Below, in pieces: positions 1 through 11,216 of a stretch of DNA of 64,000 bases; position 1 is the stretch's first letter, and each line of letters starts with the position of its first letter. Below the pieces are notes generated by a model. That model saw only the letters and a program-made list of their open reading frames with translations, searched no databases and was not told the origin of the DNA. This stretch comes from Ostrinia nubilalis (taxonomy: Eukaryota > Arthropoda > Insecta > Lepidoptera > Crambidae): positions 10,312,501 to 10,376,500 of the forward strand of contig NC_087118.1 in NCBI RefSeq assembly GCF_963855985.1, written 5' to 3'. Made by a program: the position numbers and the translations under genes.

Positions 1-922
1 AATGGCCGCCCACGCCGCCGCCATCTTGATTTTCTGACATTTCGGATTTTTCCCATAATCTGGGTCGTATATCCGACCAAACGTCATTTTTATTTTTTTT
101 CTGCCATAATTCTTTCTGTCTGTCACTAACTTTAAAGACACCCATGTCGCAAAAAAAACTTTTCCCCATAACTTTCAGTGTTGCCAGACTTTTTTGATAA
201 AAATGGTGAAATGTCATTCGGGTCTACAAATGTCACCAGACTGCATTCCAAGTTTATGGAATTTTTGGAAATTTCCATTTTCTACTATCCGGGGCCGTGG
301 TGGAAAATTTTCTTCCAAAATGGTAGTTTTTTCCGATTCATGGCAACACTCGAATAACAGACCAACAATCGCCCGGAACATTGTAACCAACTCCGGTGTC
401 GCCATCTGCCGGAAAATTGCTACCAAAGTTTGGGAATTTTTTGATCGCAACAAAATGGCCGACGGCTCAGCCGCCATCTTGTTTTTCGATAATTTGTAAA
501 TGAGGCCTTGAAGCAGACTATATAAGTCATAAAAACTCAAAAGAAATTTTCAAAAACAATTGCGCATCTCGGAGTGACACCTCCCCAAAAACACCCCTGA
601 AATCGCGTTTTCAATCCAAGATGGCGGCGCGGCCATTTTGTTTTTTTATTTTTTTCTCACATTTTTGAACACACCTTGGCAACCCTAATAAACTCCCAAA
701 AAGGAAAAAATTCAGGATGAAAAACAAAAAAGTTGGAGTTTCAAAAAGTGCCGCCATTTTGTTTTTGGGTTCAAAAAATCTAGTAAAGCTGGCAGTCAAA
801 AAATCTAGTTTAAAACAAACACTAACAATTTTACCCCTCTCCCCTCTAAATACCCTAAAAATACCCCTGATCAGTGAGTCAGTGAGTGAGTGGTAATCGA
901 GCTTTATATAATATAGAATAGA
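1..922. other. Non-coding repeat-like sequence with recurrent GCCGCCAT motifs
   Basis: No convincing coding region. Open frames here are short, lack recognisable domains and overlap on both strands. The stretch is AT-rich with islands of the motif GCCGCCATYTTG, near 15-28, 469-482, 617-630 (reverse orientation) and 753-764. It ends in a GATA microsatellite. It resembles the interior of an unclassified repeat. Confidence 0.5.

Positions 923-960
<38 letters not shown>
923..960. repeat. (GATA)n microsatellite
   Basis: About nine copies of the tetranucleotide directly abut the broken end of the RTE fragment that follows. Confidence 0.95.
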
Positions 961-1672
961 GTATTCTTTATTCTCTCTTCTATGCCTTTTCCTTCTCTTC
1001 TCATTTCGCTGATACCTACTATGTCCCATTTTAGGTAATTAAGGGCCAATTCCAGCTCTTGTAGGTTCTCCTCTGTCCTCAGAGTTCTTGTATTTAGCGT
1101 ACAGATATGTGTGACATTGTTGTTGTTCCTTGTAGCGTTATGTGTTTTGTTCTGTTTGTGTGATGAGGCCTTTGAAATCGTTGGAGGGTGGTAGTCTACA
1201 TCTCCCGCGGTGACCAGCCGTCTTGGGAGAGGGGTTGGGGTGTTGTTGATGGTTTTTATTTTAGTTTGTTGTGTTGTTTGGTTTGTCTTGTCCGGGTTCC
1301 AGTTGAGGGAAGAAGTTTTTAGTTTTTTGAAGTTTTTGGCTCAGACACCGATGATGCTCTACCTCGTGCCACATAATTGAATATGCTTGGTTTTACTACT
1401 CCTTGTGTATTGCTTGTAGATGGCTCATCAATACGTTTGTCGGTAATTTGTTTCTTCCTGGTGCATGTTGAGATTGTTTCTGGCGATTCTACCTTTTCTC
1501 TTTTCCTTTTCTCTCGGTTAGCATCTTTTGGGTTTTTTACTACTAACTTATCGTATTTCAGATAAGCTAAATTTCCCTTCTTTCTTTCTTCTTCCAGCAT
1601 TGGTTGTAGTTTTCTGCGGGTTTCTAAAACTTCTTTTGGAAAGTCTTCTTTAAGATAGATGCCTTGTGGCAG
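961..1672 (-). pseudogene. RTE-like LINE, 5' fragment (ORF1-like tail and start of endonuclease)
   Basis: Read on the minus strand. A 93-codon frame (1319-1600), open further upstream to about 1672, is Lys/Glu-rich and resembles the protein that precedes the endonuclease in lepidopteran RTE-type elements. After its stop, the segment 1140-961 encodes the start of an APE-type endonuclease, with the strings TLNTRTLRTEENLQELELAL and DIVGISEMRREGKG. The element is cut off at the GATA microsatellite, so the catalytic endonuclease core and all of the RT are absent. Dead fragment; family assignment is from recognised motifs. Confidence 0.75.
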
Positions 1673-1807
1673 GTTGGACGTTCATATTACTAGTTTTAAA
1701 ATTAATCGTAAATACAGTTATCCATTATTTTGCACTCAAGTGTAAATATGTACAAAACTGTTATGTCAGTTTCTTATTATCGACAAAGGTTTTCATTGCG
1801 ATTAATA

Positions 1808-2172
1808 CAGGGCGAGTTTGTAAACAGTATCAAATTTTTTTTAATAAGCTCTAAAGATCAATTCAACAATACAACTTTATCTTAATTATTTTTAATCACA
1901 GCAGTTTGCGCAAATCAATTTTGAAAATCTAATTCGCGGTGCCCATAAAGGATAAGGCTTATTTTCGAGCACTATTATGTCTATTAAGCTTCGCAGTTAA
2001 CTATAAATTACGTAATTTTCTATTAATAAAGTGTGTCCATTTTTAAAACACGCGCAAATGTTATAAATAATTAAATAAATATGAAAAAAAGTGTTTTCTT
2101 TATGCAAATTGATTAAGTTACTGATTCTGAGTCGCTCCTAAAAATTTGGACACTGATTGCAAAGTCACCCTG
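1808..2172. mobile_element. Short TIR element (MITE) flanked by TA
   Basis: Termini CAGGGCGAGTTTG and CAAAGTCACCCTG form an imperfect inverted repeat, and each end is followed by a TA dinucleotide (1806-1807 and 2173-2174). This is the pattern of Tc1/mariner-type non-autonomous elements. The 365-bp interior has no coding potential. Confidence 0.65.
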
Positions 2173-2174
2173 TA

Positions 2175-3247
2175 TAATTGTATTTTATTTTTAAGTTATG
2201 TTTTTCGCACATAATATCTTGTATGTGTGTAATTATGTTCATGTTTTATTTCTTACCTCGTATCTTCCAAACGGATTGATGGATTTCGTATCGAATTATT
2301 GACTTGTTTACTCATAAAGCTTTACCGGCTGAACGGATTTAGATGAAATATGGATTTAAGACAACAAATTGTCAAAACTGTAAGCAAAGCTAGTAAATAA
2401 TCTATGTAGTACATTATCAGGAATGCCTTATACATATAAATCATTTCATCACAACGCTGCTGGATCCTATACTCCCACTGTTGGGGAACATATTGTCTGT
2501 AGGTACATGTACGTTTTATAAAACTGTAACAGAAGCGTGCCTGCAAATTGGAGGTGCTCATTCCAGGAAGCTCTGAATTTGAAATACCTATTCATAATGA
2601 TACATAATTATTATTGATTTGAGCAACTAATATTACTAACTACATCAAATGATTTTGAGTCATATAAAACCATAAATAAAACCATAAGTGTGATTTGGTT
2701 GAAACTTTGTGAAAAATCAAAAATGTGCAGGTGGAGCCGCGGTCAATCCCTAGTGATTGAAATAATATTTCGTAAATTTCACGCGAACAAAAGTTGCTGA
2801 TGGGTAAATAATATTTTAAAGTAATTTGATAAACGTTTGTTCAATCAATTGCTGATCGGCATTATTTGGTGTGTGCGTTATTTTGACTGTTTTACAGTGT
2901 GTGTGAGTGAAAATTTGGATATAAAATAAGCGGTAAGTGAAGTAATTATCATTATTTTCTGCGATTCATATCTGATCATCTTCGATTCTTCGTGCCGTAA
3001 CTCTGCGCTTCAGCTTCACTTCTGGGAAAATGTTCGTGAGTTATTTTATTATAATAAATAATATTTTTGGTTCTCAAGGTTTAGACATAGTAGACTCAGT
3101 ACAACTGTTTTGTTTTGGTATCTGAATTTAGGGTTTCAGGTCGTTGAGACTACTAAAATACTCAATCCCCAGTACTATCATTGTTTATTTCACAGTCCGT
3201 TCAGACATACACTAGTCTTTGTTATTTTTCAAATAATTTACTTACAG
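2175..3247. other. AT-rich non-coding stretch before the exon cluster
   Basis: No gene recognised. A good donor-like site (GTAAGT near 2932) and an ATG followed by GTGAGT (3030-3040) could belong to upstream exons of the gene at 3248-4360. Neither gives the phase needed by the first firm exon: the ATG option would be phase 0 while the exon needs phase 2. The true 5' exons are therefore unresolved. Confidence 0.4.
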
Positions 3248-4360
3248 GTCGGAATCCGAGTACAAGAATCGTAGCGCTGCTGCAGCTTGCTTGGAATCAG
3301 AGTCTGAGTACTCGTCAGAAGATAATACTTGGTAAATATTGATTACTAAATTATAAAGACTGAAATAATGATTGATAAAAATACGATGAAACTTGCTTTA
3401 AAACCTAATTATTTTTACTATAGCCCTCCAAAGAAGACGACCAAAGGCAGCGGCAGCAGCAAGGCTAAGGTGACCAAAAAAAAGATAAGGTTCGTAGCTT
3501 AAATATTAAATTAATTAAATGTGTTAGGTTAGCGTAGAATTTACTATTTCACTTATTACTGTGTTAACTCCTAAATGTATATTTTACAGGGCTGAATCAG
3601 ACTGTAAGAAACGCAACGCTGCTGCAGCTGACCTGGGTTCTGACTCGGAGTACTCTTCGGACGAAGAAGAAGATCTAAGGTACATACTCGTATTATGACT
3701 TACCTACCTTCTTTGTATGAAAGATTCGTTATGAATGAATGATATTCGTCTAACTGATAATCATCAAATTTGTTACAGTCCCTCCAAGAAAACTAAGGCC
3801 AGCAGCCAGAGCAAGATCAAGGCTGCAAAGAAGGAGACGTCCAAAAAAAAGGCTGGGTACGTATACTTGTTATAATTACCCTATAAAATAACATTGTTTC
3901 TATAGCAACTTGCACTTTCTCACTTGCACTTTGATTCTATTTTACGATAATTTAAACATAATTAATCCTATATTGTTTCTTTGTTTAATGATAATTAAAT
4001 AACATTTTCTTTAATAAACTTTCGTGAACGACTAGTAACTAATCAAGATAACATTTTGAACAGTTTTTTTTTTCAAGGAAGAACAGTAAAACTCTTAGCG
4101 GCATTTACGAGGAGCTGTTTGGAGACGCCTGCGAGCCTGCTCCCAAACATCAGCCGCTGTGGTCCTCGCTGTCGCGGCGGGTCGCGGGCGGAATCAGCCG
4201 CCAGGGCACGCTGCAGGCTGACGGCGACGTGTACATCGACCTGCGCGTGTTCGACATAGCACAAATAAATTGGCGTCAACCCGAGAGAGCGCTTCGACAA
4301 GTGGAACGGCTGTCTGAGAGTCCGGCTGAGCCACGACGAGCCGTTATGGGCCGGTATTAA
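3248..4360 (+). CDS. Putative multi-exon host gene fragment with duplicated exon pairs
   Basis: Five exons are supported by AG acceptors and GT donors: 3248-3331, 3424-3489, 3590-3679, 3779-3856 and 4078-4360 (ending TAA). Every intron is phase 2 and the joined frame stays open. Exons 1 and 3 both encode an Ala-rich then acidic segment (RSAAAACLESESEYSSED; RNAAAADLGSDSEYSSDE). Exons 2 and 4 both encode a Lys/Ser-rich segment, so a pair of exons was duplicated in tandem. The last exon carries a more globular part (SGIYEELFGDACEP, DVYIDLRVFDIAQ). It is GC-rich, unlike its surroundings, and stops just before a dispersed repeat at 4376. The alternation of acidic and basic low-complexity segments suggests a nuclear or chromatin protein, but I do not recognise the family. 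The 5' end is missing and the 3' end may be truncated. Confidence 0.6.
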
Positions 4361-4375
4361 AAAAATATTTAAGGA

Positions 4376-4615
4376 CTAGCGGCCGCCCGCGACTTCGTAC
4401 GCGTGGACCTCGTTTTACTCCATTAGGGGTGGAGTTTCGTAAAATCCGCTCTTAGCATCTATAGCGCATACATTTTAAATTTCAACTCTCTTACTTTAAA
4501 CACATAGGACTTTCAGTGAATATGATAATGATAAGTGACTTTATAAACTTCCAACCCTCCTTTTATCTCCTTAGCCCCCGTAGTTGATTTCTAATGATAC
4601 GTTTTCAGTATTTGT
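4376..4615. repeat. Dispersed lepidopteran-type repeat, 5' part
   Basis: It begins with a GCGGCCGCCCGCGACTTCG-type module. The same module occurs inverted near 37360-37400. The following AT-rich part (4466-4570) recurs in diverged form at 5484-5570, on the far side of the RTE fragment. Confidence 0.55.
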
Positions 4616-5466
4616 ACCACCACCACCACCACCACCATTTCAGCCATAGGACGTCCACTGCTGAACATAGGCCTCCCCCAATGCTTTCCATGTTGATCGA
4701 TTGGAAGCGGCCTGCGTCCAGCGCTTCCCTGTTACCTTTACGATGTCGTCGGTCCACCTTGTAGGTGGAAGTCCCACGCTACGTTTTCCGGTACGCGACC
4801 TCCATTCCAGAACCATTCTGCCCCATCGGCCATCAGTTCTGCGTACTATGTGCCCTGCCCATTGCCACTTCAGCTTGCTAATCCGTCGGGCTATGTCAGC
4901 GACTTTGGTTCGTTTACGGATCTACTCATTTCTGATTCGATCTCGCAAAGAAACACCAAGCATAGCCCTCTCCATAGCACGCTGTGCAACTGAGCTTCTG
5001 TTTATACCCTATAGTGAGAGGCCACGTTTCCGAGCCATAAGTTATCACTGGTAACACATATTGGTTATACACTCTAGTCTTCAGGCATTGAGGTAATATT
5101 TTGGACGAAAAGATGTTGCGTAGTTTCCCGAACGCTGCCCAGCCGAGTTGGATTCGACGATTGACCTCCTTCTCGAAATTGGACCTACCTAGCTGGATCG
5201 TTTGGCCGAGGTAGACATACCTACTTGTCGACAATCTCGAGAATTGAGCTCCCAACTGAAACTGGGTAGGGCGCAACATGGACATTCGACATAAGCTTCG
5301 TTTTGTCCATGTTCATCCTCAGGCCTACCTGATGGGAAAATCGATTAAGGTCTTCGAGCATTGTGCCAAGATCTTCCAACGATTCTGCCATGACCACAAT
5401 ATCGTCGGCAAACCGATGTGTACATAGTACCACAGTGTACCGAACAGTATATGTACACCTCCACAA
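4616..5466 (-). pseudogene. RTE-like LINE, 3' fragment (RT C-terminal part)
   Basis: Minus-strand frames contain the RT active-site string HRFADDIVVMAES near 5410, then a thumb-region string (YLGQTIQLG...EVNRRIQLGWAAFGKL) and a C-terminal region ending with TGKRWTQAASNRSTWKALG before a stop near 4640. Frameshifts near 5225-5285 and 4970 break the frame. The 3' end is a (TGG)n tract (plus-strand CACCACCAC near 4617-4637). The fingers domain and endonuclease are missing, so this is a 5'-truncated dead copy. It may be the same broad family as the fragment at 961-1672. Confidence 0.85.
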
Positions 5467-5621
5467 TATCTAGAGATCATAGTGAGCATACATTTTAACT
5501 TTCAAGTCTCTTACTTTAAAAACCGAGGACTGCAATACAAACTTCTAACCCCCTTTTTAACTCCCATAAGGGTTGAATTTTGCAAAATTTCGTCTTAGTG
5601 ACTACCTACGTTCTAAAAGGA
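5467..5621. repeat. Dispersed repeat related to 4440-4580
   Basis: This segment shares the string CATACATTTTAA and the following CTCTTACTTTAAA with 4466-4500, at lower similarity after that. No coding potential. Confidence 0.5.
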
Positions 5622-6030
5622 GGTGTATTCCACTTTGATCACCTGGCTTTGATCAGCCAGGTGATCAAAGTGGACTTACAGCGACAATTTAGTGTCCTTT
5701 GAATTTCTTCTGTGCCTTTGATCACCCACGGATACCTACGATGTCCTGGGTGAGCCAAGTGGACTCTAGTTAAATTATTATTTTAGTGTCCTTTGATCAT
5801 CTACAAACAAATCACATCTCCTCTGAATAGTCACATGTCCAATTGTTGTACTACATATTTTGTTTTGTAACATTTTTGATATTTTCTAAAAACCGCAATA
5901 AACAAATTGGACATGTATGTGACAATTCAGAGGTATGATTTATTTATAGGTGATCAAAGAACACTAAAAAAATAATTTAACTGGAGTCCACTTTGATCAT
6001 CTTGGTGATCAAAGCTAGGTGGAATAGACC
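5622..6030. mobile_element. Fold-back MITE
   Basis: The two halves are imperfect reverse complements. The outer ends are GGTGTATTCCAC and GTGGAATAGACC. The left end also contains a perfect 19-bp hairpin (5630-5673) around CACTTTGATCACCTGGC. The inner arms pair as well (ACATGTCCAATT near 5832 with AATTGGACATGT near 5905). No ORF; target duplication not clear. Confidence 0.75.
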
Positions 6031-6523
6031 ATTAACCCCTATGAGAACTCTTTTGAGACTTGTAGTTTCTGAGACTTCGTGATGACTGAGTGAGTCACTT
6101 AGTCATTCAATGACCTTTCTTTCTTCTAAAATTATACGTACCTATAGTAATTATCATTAAAATCAAATAAGTAAGTAGGTACCTACCAACCTAAGTAATT
6201 AAAATAAAGACCCTACCAAAAAATAACAAATTACATACAGAAAACAAAAACGAAGTAATTCTTATCCTATTTAACTACAATCGCCCACGCGCCCAACCCA
6301 TTTGTCCGCCGCTGAACCGTATCCTAATATTCATCTCGGTAGATGGCGGCACATAGTAAGAATTTGCAAGGAAGTTTGTAAAAAGTCCCTAATTAACACT
6401 TTGATTTGCTCGTTTAAACACAGTGAATGATTCAAATAGGTACATACAGTGAATGGTTCAATTACATAAAATATCTTTATTTATTAAATTTTCAATAATT
6501 ATTTACGAACAGCGCTATTCATA
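6031..6523. other. AT-rich intergenic sequence
   Basis: Nothing coding or structured was recognised, apart from short direct words such as ACAGTGAATG near 6420-6460. Confidence 0.4.
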
Positions 6524-6875
6524 GTACATGTAATATTTAGTTACTAATTTACTAATGATGTCGATAGATGGCGTTTGACAGCTTTGCCTTCATGAATATT
6601 TACGTACCTCAAAAATTTTTGTCAGGCGCAAGAAGATTTTAACCAATGACGATAGATGGCGCTTTTCCACGTCTTATGAAAATCCCAAATATTTTACGGG
6701 ACCCTATTTTTTTCCAAAATAAAATTTAGCCTATGTTACTCGTGAGTTATATAGCTTTCGAATGGTGAAAGAATTTTTAAAATCGGTCCAGTAGTTTTTG
6801 AGCCTATCCATTACAACTAAACAAACAAACAAACAAACAAACAAAGTTTTCCTCTTTATAATATTAGTGTAGATA
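6524..6875. repeat. 352-bp direct repeat, copy 1
   Basis: It matches 7072-7423 over the full 352 bp, with one visible difference (ATATAG against ATGTAG). It contains CGATAGATGGCG twice, in slightly different contexts, and an (AAAC)n run near its 3' end, as seen at the 3' ends of some lepidopteran retroposons. No ORF. Confidence 0.9.
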
Positions 6876-7071
6876 ATAATCTTCTTGACAAGATAAATCG
6901 TCAAACAACTTTGATCTGAATAATTTTGAACTTTACTGACGAACAGTTAAAGATTATTTTCTCTAACTCGAGATTATTCTGTAACATAGTTTCAAAAGGT
7001 AATATTTTATGTGCTCGCGATTCGTTGAAGGAATCAATTTGAAAACTGACGAACCTTTTCATTCCGTGACT

Positions 7072-7423
7072 GTACATGTAATATTTAGTTACTAATTTAC
7101 TAATGATGTCGATAGATGGCGTTTGACAGCTTTGCCTTCATGAATATTTACGTACCTCAAAAATTTTTGTCAGGCGCAAGAAGATTTTAACCAATGACGA
7201 TAGATGGCGCTTTTCCACGTCTTATGAAAATCCCAAATATTTTACGGGACCCTATTTTTTTCCAAAATAAAATTTAGCCTATGTTACTCGTGAGTTATGT
7301 AGCTTTCGAATGGTGAAAGAATTTTTAAAATCGGTCCAGTAGTTTTTGAGCCTATCCATTACAACTAAACAAACAAACAAACAAACAAACAAAGTTTTCC
7401 TCTTTATAATATTAGTGTAGATA
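7072..7423. repeat. 352-bp direct repeat, copy 2
   Basis: Near-identical copy of 6524-6875 in the same orientation, separated from it by a 196-bp unique spacer. The Polinton remains start immediately downstream, so the duplication abuts that element's left edge. Confidence 0.9.
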
Positions 7424-7619
7424 GTAGGAGGTTATTTAATAATATAGAACCAACATTTTATGCAGATAAAAAAAAGTAGATTTAATTTTATTTTCTGTTT
7501 AGCTAAGTTAGTTAACATGTGATTTCAAATGCATTTGTTTATTGATGAATAATAATTTGTCTAAATAAAGTATTTTTAATTATAGTTCTTACTATTACAT
7601 CTATCCTAAAATCTTAAAA

Positions 7620-10029
7620 TGACAAATTTTAAAACGATCTTCTGCTCAGTATGTCAGAAATCCATACTCAGAAAAGCATTTCCAGGGCACTTGCGCAGTG
7701 CGCGCATTACAGTATTATTCTTATGAACATCATAAGAATAATACTGTAATGTATTATGATGTTGGAGTTGAGATAGTTAATTCAGCCTTTAAAGGCCGCA
7801 TTGTATCATATCGCATCAGTGCCGAACGCGAGCGTGCGCCTAATGGTGAAGAGTTGGCAATAACGTCACCATTGCACTTCATGCATTCTATTTCGTCTAG
7901 ACTGCGCAAAGTACTTGATTCCGCTATTGCTTCCCACATCAGTGTGAAAGTAAACTTTGAATTGTTTGTTAAAGTTATTTTTCCCAGAGATGATTCAATG
8001 GAAAACAAATCATTTGCAACAGAAAATATTCCTATCTTTCAAAATTACACGTTCGATGATTTATTAGAAAACGTTTCTCAAGTAATCTGTAAAAAGATAG
8101 ACGAGTTCCAAGAAAAAGGAAGTGGTTGGTCCCTTTTAGATATTCTTTATATTGAAACTAATATTAACAAATATTCACCATTAGGTGGTTCTAGTTATAT
8201 AGATTTGCCAAAAAAAATCAAAGTTAAAAAAGCTTGTTTAAATGTTAGAAACAGTGATGAATACTGTTTTGCCTGGACGGTAATGAGCGCTTTATATCCT
8301 GATGTAAAAAATCCTAACCGAGTATCATCATAATATCCATACTTCACTGATGTCTTGAATGTTGATAATATGCATTTTCCAGTTTCATTAAAAGATATTA
8401 AAACTTTTGAAATAAATAATAATGATATCAGCATCAATGTGTATGGGATAGACGAGAAACAAAATATTATCGGTCCGTTATATAAAACGTTGTTACGAAA
8501 AAAACACCATGTTAATATGCTTCTGTTAGAAAAGGACTCCAAATCCCATTATTGTCTTATAAAGGATTTAACAAAGTTGGTTCGAAATCAAGTTACGAAG
8601 CATCATGGGAAATTACATTTTTGTGACGAATGTTTGTTATTTTTTAAATCAAAACGAGATCATGATGACCATGTGTGTGGTGGAGTGGTCACGTTATTGC
8701 CTGAAAGTGGTACTACGATGCAATTTAAAAATTATCATTGCATGCAGGATGTGCCATTCATCATCTACGCAGACTTTGAGACCATATTAGAGCCTTGCTC
8801 CGAAAGTACAGGCGCATACACTGCGAAGATACAAAAACATGTGCCAGCAGCGTTTGCTTATTACATTGTTTGTAATTATGATAATTCGCGTAACCATCTG
8901 GTAACGTATCGAGGAACCGACTGTGCTACTGTATTTGTTAAAAGGTTACAAAAAGATACAAAAAGAATTTACAAACTTATTCAATCTGAGTCTGAAAGTC
9001 CTGTTCCTATTATGTATAATGAGGAGGATCAAACAAACTTTGAAAGAGCTGAGAACTGTTATTTGTGCTCTCATTTACTAATTGATGATATAAAGTACGG
9101 GATCATTGTCACTTTACCGGTAAATATCGCGGTGCTGCTCATTCGTCCTGTAATCTTAAATTTAGGATTCCTAAATTTATCCCGGTATTTTTTCATAACT
9201 TATCAGGTTATGACTGTCATTTGTTTATTCGCGAACTAAGTAGTTTTCCTGGAGAAATAAAAGTTATTCCTAAAAATAAGGAAAACTATATTTCTTTTAC
9301 CAAGTTTATCCAGATTTCAACTACTAACTTTGTTGCTGTGCGTTTTGTTGACTCATTCAAATTTTTGGGTACAAGTTTAGACAATTAGCTAAAAATCTAC
9401 AGCAAAACGATTTTATAAATTTGCGCGCACATTGTGACAATAAAAGTCAATTGACATTGCTAAGTCGAAAAGGTGTATACCCGTACAGTTACTTGTCAAA
9501 CTGGCAGGTTTACGAAGAAAAGAACTTGCCCTCAATAGAAAAGTTTTATAATCATCTCACTGATGAGGCTCTAAGCCAATCGGATTATGATCATGCAAAA
9601 AATGTTTGGCGCTGTTTTAATATAAAATTAAATAATCTCGGAGAATATACGGATTTGTATGTAAAGAGTGATGTTTTGATATTAAGCGATATTTTTGAAA
9701 AGTTTCGTAAAACATGTAAAATCAATTATGATTTAGATCCTGCATTTTATCTCACAGCACCAAGTCTTAGCTTTGACGCCATGTTATTAAAGACAAAAGT
9801 AAAATTGGAACTGCTTTCAGATTTAGAAATGATACGAATGATACAACAGGGAATTCGTGGAGGCATTTGCTTATGTTCAAAAAGGTATGCTAAATCAAAT
9901 AATCACTATCAGCATGATTATGATCCCTCTCAACCAAACAGATATCTGATGTATGTAGATTGTAATAATTTATACGGCTTTGCAATGTGCAGTTATCTAC
10001 CTTATGCGGATTTTAAACTTATTAATGAA
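7620..10029 (+). pseudogene. polB: Polinton protein-primed DNA polymerase B, segment 1 (N-terminus to motif A)
   Basis: In Polintons this enzyme replicates the element using a terminal protein primer. The chosen start (ATG at 7620) is followed by a Cys-x2-Cys finger, typical of the family's N-terminus. The exonuclease motif YADFETIL is near 8767-8790 and polymerase motif A (DCNNLYGFAM) near 9958-9987. Breaks: a frame change near 7700 at a perfect 20-bp hairpin, an in-frame TAA at 8331-8333, a frame change near 9110-9130 and another near 9380-9420. The segment ends where a repeat is inserted at about 10029. Codons and protein similarity continue in the segments at 10999, 12510 and 26407. Confidence 0.9.
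7707..7751. repeat. Perfect 20-bp hairpin inside polB
   Basis: ATTACAGTATTATTCTTATG is followed after about five bases by its exact reverse complement. It coincides with a frame break in the polymerase N-terminus. See also the similar hairpin inside the capsid gene at 32043-32091. Confidence 0.85.
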
Positions 10030-10998
10030 AAAACCTACACTGAAAAGTAGAAAAATAATTACTAATTACCTACTTATTTATTAGGACGAATTAATATTTA
10101 TGTAGGTATACCATGAGTGATACTTCTGGAGTCGGTGCCAAGATTATGAAACATGTAAAGTTTGCCTGCACCGACTCCAAAAGTATCAATCATGGTATAC
10201 CTACATAAATATTAATTCGTCCTAATAAATAAGTAGGTAATTAGTAATTATTTTTCTACTTTTCAGTGTAGGTTTTTTGGAGTCGGTTTTTTTTTTTTAT
10301 AAAATTTTACTTATTTCTTGCTTTTTAGTTAACTAATTATTACCTTGATGTTACCACTGAAGGTAGGCAGTACATTGAGACCATATTCTTCATGTCTACT
10401 GTAAAATAATATTCCCTACAAAATACAGGTTACCATATAGGAAACCTAAAAAGACCTTAAACCGACAGCCCACCTTAAAAACATGAAAGAATACAACTGT
10501 TGGTCTATTTGTAACTATAATATTTAAAGAATTATCCTCCAACTCCTAAGCATTAAGGAGTTGTACCTACCATGACCAGTTCATCATGATGAGATGATGA
10601 ATATCTGATGTAAACACTTGAATAACTTTAGAAACTATACTTATCTATTTAAAAGAATTATCTTCCAACTCCTAAGCATTAAGGAGTTTTACCTTCTATC
10701 ATCAGCTCATCAATATGAAATGATGATTTCCAGGAGCAAATACTTCAATAACTTAAGAAAAAGTTTGAAAAACGATATACATGCCTATAAAATTTGAGGG
10801 TTGCCCTCGATTTCCCTAGGATCCCATCATCAGATCCTAACTTGGTGACGATGGGACCACCTCAGAAGTGTACCCTATCGAACAAAAAAAGAATTTTGAA
10901 AATCGGTCCACAATTGACGGAGTAATCGGTGAACATACATAGAAAAAAAAAATACATACAGTCGAACATATAACCTCCTCCTTTTCTGAAGTCGGTTA
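10028..10998. mobile_element. Hairpin-bearing TIR repeat, copy 1 (inserted in polB)
   Basis: About 970 bp, near-identical to 37894-38881. It starts with a very long hairpin: arms about 10028-10138 and 10168-10278, about 110 nt each with a 29-nt loop. It ends with TGAAGTCGGTTAA. In copy 2 both termini read AACCGACTYCAAAAAA inwards, so the unit looks like a TIR DNA element; copy 1 has lost the first bases of its left terminus. No ORF of its own. The polymerase reading resumes directly after it. Confidence 0.8.
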
Positions 10999-11216
10999 AA
11001 AAGGAATGTGAACAACTCAACATAACAAGTATTCCTAATGACAATGATTATGGATATATTCTCGAAGTTGAATTTAGAATATCCTGAGAATTTGCATGAT
11101 TTACATAATGATTTCCATTTTGTGCAGAAAACTTTACTCCACCCGGTGCCAGAAATGTAAAACTTACGCCAAATTTGTAGAATAAATATAACTATATTAT
11201 CCACTACGTTCATTTA
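10999..11216 (+). pseudogene. polB: Polinton polB, segment 2
   Basis: A short coding remnant between two insertions. It matches the family's region between motifs A and B (strings DNDYGYILEV and LEYPENLHDLHNDF in different frames). A one-base frame change near 11085, a TAA near 11157 and a TAG near 11178 break it. The last two bases (TA, 11215-11216) are the mariner target site. Confidence 0.8.

Noticed and set aside
4056..4259. Cys/Arg-rich plus ORF over the last exon
   Set aside because: It is in another frame than the one that joins in phase with the four upstream exons.
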